Position numbers and translations under genes: made by a program. Positions 57,427 through 64,000 of a DNA stretch of 64,000 nucleotides are shown here, piece by piece. Numbering within the stretch: position 1 is the first letter of the stretch; every line of letters starts with the position of its first letter. Origin of the DNA: Metellina segmentata (lineage: Eukaryota > Arthropoda > Arachnida > Araneae > Tetragnathidae). Where the stretch lies: contig OX375873.1 of assembly GCA_947359465.1 (NCBI GenBank), positions 71,809,477 to 71,873,476 of the forward strand. The letters are read 5' to 3'. The notes under the pieces are model-generated. The model did not search any database. It worked only from the letters and a program-made list of their open reading frames with translations, and was not told the DNA's origin.

Positions 57427-60400
57427 CTAGGTCCACGTGACATACACTTCTCAGGTATTACGACGATGACTACTCTCACACGCTCCATCTATTTCATTAG
57501 AAGATCGATGACTTGAATACATCAAAGTAAATGTAAATTAGTCCAGACTAATCTCGTTTTCAAATACTCAATTTCATGAAATGCGATAACGGATACACAC
57601 TTTTGTCGAAGGTTTCATTTCATACTCGGACTTTTTCCATTCGTTTCAATGAATCTCGCTTAATGAAGATTTTATATTCAACTTCGTGTTTATTCATCAC
57701 TCCATTTAGTAAGAAGGTTATTGATATTTATATATTTCAAGAGTCTATGTAATTAAACTTCAATAAATGCAGCAAATGTGCGGCACTCCACAATTTCAGT
57801 TCATGAGACCTTGGATGATATTCAAATCTTTAATGGAAACTTGAAACCTTTCCTTGAAAAATGGTTTAAAGACAAATTGGATCATATCCCAAAGGTTTTG
57901 TTTTCATGCTACCGTTTTTATTCTCATCTATGCGGCGAATGCTTTCAATTACTTCTACAGCCTTTAGCATTAAGAATGGAAAAGCTCAGACGCTTCCACA
58001 TTACCAGATGTCTGCACTAGCTCCGAATTTGTATTCAAATGTTTTGCTCCTATTAATTCCACGTTTGGAATCAGGGTAAGAATGGCAAAAAAGCGTAACA
58101 AAAATTGATTGTCGAAATATGAATGCTTTCTCTCCCATTGCTTAAAATCGTGGTTTATGCGATATTAAAGTATAGCAAGGGGAACGAAATGAAATGCAAA
58201 AACTTGTTTCATCTTCAAAAATAAAAATAAAATTTGGGTCTGAAACTAAACTGGCAGCAAAATAGAAGGACGAAAGACATTGCATTTGTTTTAAAATTAA
58301 TTTACGACTCGCAACCTGAGCCTGGATTTGCATTTTATTTCTGTTACAAGTTTTAAAATGTAGCATGAACTTAACTGAAGAGACTGCAGCACCATGTTCA
58401 TTCTAAGCTCAATAGAACGCTAGTCAGGCTGCTGGAATGGTCCATCAAAAGCAACTTCGAAAAATTAATTTTAGAAAAGTTGCATGTTATTTTTGCAGTT
58501 TTATGTTACTAAATTAAAATCGAATGACAATGTAGTGAAAACAAAAGGAATTGTTAGAAAGTAAGAACTTACTTCCATTATGTTGTTCCTAGTACAATGC
58601 CGCCATCGTATTTATCTTGATCAAAGTTTAGTAATTAATAATTACAAGGAAGAAAATTCCAGTATTACGAGATAAGGGTTTTGGTTTTAAAACGAAGACG
58701 CTTTCATTCGAATAAAAATTAATCACATTTTTATCCGTGTTTAAACTTTCGATATATTCGCTCTAGATGAAGACGTCAATTTTAAAAACTGTGTGAAACT
58801 TTAACGAGGAAAATATTTTTAAGCTAAGTGTTTCAGACATAGTTTGGGAATTACATGGTGATAAAAGAACAGAAAAATAAATTTCGACGAATCTTTAGAG
58901 ACCTTCAGTTCAAACTTTTTGAACTACTCCTTCCATTTTCCATAGCTCATATATATTTCAGAGTAACGTATTTCTTGTATTGAAACATATATTCAAATTA
59001 TTAATGAATTTTTAAATACAAATCGGCGTGTTTCAGAGGAAATACTCTAATTGACACAAAGAAAAATATTTTACTGTTTATCTGTTTTATATTTTATGTT
59101 TTTATTTATATCAGAATTTCGAAGAATAACTTTACTGTATACGAACATCTCGTGATCGGAATTTTCAACAAATTAAGATGGTACTTGATATTTAGAGATT
59201 TCATCGTGTGAACTCTAGAATTATGTGAATAACAAGAATCGAGATATCACGGTTAAGGATACATGTAACACATATATAAAATTTCGAATAGCACTACACT
59301 TTTTTTTATCGTAATACGATTATCACAGTGAAACATCAAAAGAGAAATTGATATTTTGTCTTTAACTCTAAGTATAACTTCAAAATCACTGTCAAAGATG
59401 TTAATCGTGAACAACACAAAAGGAAGAAAGGCAACAAGTCTATGATACGAGTAATTTACACAAATCACAAGCACCTATTATAAAATGATAATCAACACCA
59501 GCATTTGTAATGAGGGCAACATGTTATGGTTGCTTATTATCTTTCTTCTTTTGTCGTTAAGCCATCTTCTTTAATACCGAATTTGCGCTGTGAGTTTTAG
59601 ACCTGAAGGTAAAATATTTGTGATATTTTTTATTTTTCACTGAGCTGATGACATTGCGATAAAAAGTGGATAATTCTATTCGAAATTTGTTAACTGTATC
59701 CGTATCCGTGAGAACTCGATTATTGTTATTTACATAAATCTCGCCCGCATATCCTAAATCTCAAGTTTCATTACGATACGTTGAAAATTGCGATCGATAA
59801 GGGTTCGTATGTAGAAGTTATCGTATGACTGCCCTCAATATCCTTTAAGCATATTACAATATGATTATGTGTTTCTAATTGTCATGAAATTAAAGCCGTT
59901 AGGGGGTTACGAAAATTAACGTCAGTTAATGAGTTTCTGCTCTAGGCCGACTAGTATTCACTCTTTGTAAAAACGCATAAAGCAAAGTAACGTGTAATTA
60001 ATGAAACAAAGTCAAGAGGCCTAGAAATTTTCGAAATAATTAATTTTTAATGGAACTTTAAAACAATTTGTAATAATAAATTAGAAAAGTACTTATACTA
60101 ATTTTTTGTATTTTCTTACCACGCGTTCAACTTTTAGTAATTCTTCCCGTCATTTTAAGCGGATTAGAATTCGTTATTGCTATTAACAAGCACATTACTA
60201 GGTTTTATGGATTTATAGTAACAAAGTGTTTAATGGAATTTGAAAAAATATTTTCACTTATTGTACTGTTCTAGATATGCAATTTAATGTTTTAACTTTA
60301 ATAACACATTTTCTTTTGACGTACTTATACGACACTCTTAAATACATTCCACGAAATGGATGGCAGAAATTTCATTATGATATAAACAAACCAGAAAAAT

Positions 60401-61501
60401 CAAAAACGGAGAGTTTGCTTCCTCTTACTCAAATGCTCTCGCATGTGCATATAGAGGTTTCCTTAAAATGTAGTTTAACGGTATTTATCGTTTCATTTAA
60501 TCGGTCAATAAAATCGCATCCCGTCAAGAAAAGTGACAAAGGTAAAAAAATAAAAATTTTGATGTTATGTCATTGAAAAATATGTATGAGGTGCTCCAGC
60601 GTGTTATATTACTATTCTATAGAATATAAGAGAAGTTAACACCATAAGTACTCACCTACAATTTTAAAGAATCTTATACTATTTCAATATAAGTTTTATA
60701 GTATCCTTTAAATGGATGTTTTTCAATTCTGCAATTTTGAGTTGTGTCACATTTCATGCCGGGGTATGAAATATCATACACCGATTTGGGATTCATTCTT
60801 GGGAATGCCTAATGGTGACACGTTGCAATTGCATTCGAAAAACAAGCCAAATGACTTTTCGTCCACAATACGTATAGGAATCAGGTACCGCTACGCAGTT
60901 CAACCAACTCGAGGCAACAATTTAAAGTTAACACTCTCCAACTACTCACGCCTTTCTTATGCGAAACAACTGGTCAGGAAACTTAAAAAGACAAATTGAG
61001 ATCCCTGTAAAAAAGTTAGTCAGCATTTCTTTTTCATTTGCATCGTTAGTTACGTCAGATTAACAGAAGTGTCAAAGCGCCTACCGTAAGAGACGCATTC
61101 GTTGACTTCACGGCGCCCTAGCTGCACTCTTCGACTTGTTCGGCGTCACGGAGAGGGATGCCTTTTCAAACATGACTCCACTTAGTTTTGATAATTAATT
61201 CTTAAGGCAAATAAGCGTGGTTGCAAATTAATCTGGGGTGAGAGACGTCATTGGGATGACTTTGTGGTGATCATCATTTGTATAATTAGTAACTCCGTAG
61301 CAAAACACTGCAGCGCATGTGTCCCAGTCATTATAAATATTGGGGACCAAGAAGGGTGCTCCAGAATTCTTAATGTACAATTAGATCAAAATAAATTTTA
61401 TGTTTGTAGACTGCCTGGTTAATTCCAGACAGCAATCCTCCGAGGGCGTATTAGTCCTATCGATGACAGTAATTGTTTTTTAGAACTTTCTTTGTTTGTG
61501 T
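57427..61501. other. AT-rich stretch, no recognised gene
   Basis: Several 70-100 codon frames (57778-58020, 60277-60576, 60712-60999) have no recognisable domain and are probably chance. 61030-61400 is GC-richer than its surroundings (TTCACGGCGCCCTAGCTGCA) and might be a regulatory or old repeat sequence. Confidence 0.4.
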
Positions 61502-61509
61502 GTATGTAC

Positions 61510-62034
61510 TAGGGATGCGACATCGATGTCGATGTTTTCAAAACATCGATGATTTTTTAAAAACATCGATGTATTTAACATCGATGTATTGGGGTCGATG
61601 TTTTGGTTACATCGATGTTTATACTTGTCGATGTTTTTACGTTGTCGATGTTTTATATTTAAATGAAAAAAGTACCATTTTAAACATTTTAAAAATAACC
61701 AAGTAGCATAACTTTCATCATCAGCAAATTGAACATACTTTTAGACCAAAGTGACCAAGGATGAAGGGTCTGTAAAGTAGGGATGGGACATCGATGTCGA
61801 TGTTTTCCATTGATGAAAACATTGATGTTTTAGAAAAAAAACATCGATGTATTGGAGCTGATGTCGCATCACTAGTTGCTAAACCAGTTTTAATAAATGG
61901 GGAAACAAGTTTAAATACACTGAATTTTAAAGACATCGATGGTTTGGGAGCGATGTATTATCAACGTCGATGTTTTAACTTTGAACATCGATGTTTCAAA
62001 ACATCGATGTTTTGCTATCGATGTCGCATCCCTA
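61510..62034. mobile_element. hAT-type miniature element made of CATCGATG blocks, copy 2
   Basis: Begins TAGGGATGCGACATCGATGT, ends ATCGATGTCGCATCCCTA. The 8 bp GTATGTAC is present on both sides (61502-61509, 62035-62042). Internal order matches copy 1 (13485-13985): CATCGATG blocks, the TTGAACATACTTTTAGACCA core, a second TAGGGATG.GACATCGATG start near 61777, and CATCGATG blocks again. No transposase. Confidence 0.9.
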
Positions 62035-62042
62035 GTATGTAC

Positions 62043-63253
<1,211 letters not shown>

Positions 63254-63290
63254 TATATTCCAATACTGCTTTTAAAAATACAAATTTCTT
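63254..63290. other. Spacer between Tc1 remnant and satellite
   Basis: 37 bases of AT-rich sequence; nothing seen. Confidence 0.6.
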
Positions 63291-64000
63291 GATGAATTAA
63301 GACTAAGAATTAGAATTATGAATGATTTCTAATGACATGAATTGAGACTAAGAATTAGAATTATGAATGATTTCTAATGACATGAATTGAGACTAAGAAT
63401 TAGAATTATAAATGATTTCTAATGACATGAATTGAGACTAAGAATTAAAATTATGAATGATTTCTAATGACATGAATTGAGACTAAGAATTAGAATTATG
63501 AATGATTTCTAATGACATGAATTGAGACTAAGAATTAGAATTATGAATGATTTCTAATGACATGAATTGAGACTAAGAATTAGAATTATGAATGATTTCT
63601 AATGACATGAATTGAGACTAAGAATTAGAATTATGAATCATTTCTAATGACATGAATTAAGACTAAGAATTAGAATTATGAATGATTTCTAATGACATGA
63701 ATTAAGACTAAGAATTAGAATTATGAATGATTTCTAATGACATGAATTGAGACTAAGAATTAGAATTATGAATGATTTCTAATGACATGAATTAAGACTA
63801 AGAATTAGAATTATGAATGATTTCTAATGACATGAATTGAGACTAAGAATTAGAATTATGAATGATTTCTAATGACATGAATTAAGACTAAGAATTAGAA
63901 TTATGAATGATTTCTAATGACATGAATTAAGGCTAAGAATTATAATTATGAATGATTTCTAATGACATGAATTGAGACTAAGAATTAGAATTATGAATGA
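63291..64000. repeat. 45 bp satellite, at least 15 units, running off the window
   Basis: GACTAAGAATTAGAATTATG, then AATGATTTCTAATGACATGA and ATT(G/A)A repeats every 45 bp (63301, 63346, 63391 and so on to 64000). Units are almost identical; the main variants are ATTGA/ATTAA at the junction and a few single changes. All six frames hit stops within a unit. Confidence 0.95.

Noticed and set aside
60277..60999. Two neighbouring + strand frames (99 and 95 codons)
   Set aside because: No domain, no splice-site support and ordinary AT-rich composition; treated as chance.
63291..64000. CRISPR array or repetitive protein gene
   Set aside because: No spacers differ between units, and stops occur in every frame within each 45 bp unit.

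Overview
This is a window of AT-rich animal (eukaryotic) DNA. An arthropod, plausibly an arachnid, is the best guess. The grounds are the one host exon seen (an ENPP6-like ectophosphodiesterase with a spliced first exon), the mix of Tc1/mariner, pogo, hAT and Helitron-like elements with tRNA-derived SINEs, and a degenerate copy of a protein family I remember from arthropod genomes. There are no operons or bacterial signals. No species can be named from the sequence alone.

Layout. 1-2985: nothing recognised. 2986-5229: DNA element with ~310 bp inverted arms and a decayed ORF. 5989-6945: duplicated repeat blocks ending directly upstream of a GC/CpG-rich promoter (6946-7153) and ENPP6-like exon 1 (7154-7436, + strand, clean GTAAGT donor). 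The intron that follows carries a degenerate ~190 bp tandem array (7600-8800). The rest of the gene was not found; the remaining ~56 kb may be largely intron 1, or the gene may continue outside.

11-26 kb: SINEs, Tc1 fossils, a hAT-type miniature element built of CATCGATG blocks, a pogo deletion derivative and several loci of a repeat built on a 16 bp palindrome. 27.4-30.2 kb: a perfect 32 bp palindrome with short tandem repeats, then two Helitron-like elements in tandem. 30776-32211: a complete Tc1/mariner-superfamily element (DD41D) with an intact 346-aa transposase and 122 bp terminal inverted repeats differing at two positions. 36.0-36.7 kb: a second pogo derivative inside a (TA)n tract. 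39.6-45.9 kb: three more Helitron-like copies and a 211 bp satellite. 46.6 kb: the best SINE copy.

49.6-50.4 kb: pseudogene of a recurrent arthropod family. 52148-54945: a complete IS630-Tc1-mariner element with a 465-aa DD82E transposase, inserted inside a second SINE copy. 56.5-57.4 kb: seven 136 bp satellite units with a 272 bp higher-order period. 61.5-63.3 kb: a second hAT-type copy with its 8 bp target duplication, a long (AT)n tract and a second Tc1 deletion derivative. 63291-64000: a 45 bp satellite running off the window.

Only three reading frames look functional: ENPP6-like exon 1 and the two transposases. Most other open frames are shadows, microsatellite translations or transposon remains. 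The strongest new leads are the two intact transposases, the paired hAT-type elements, the palindromic iteron repeat and the Tc1 derivatives that share an E-to-K change.
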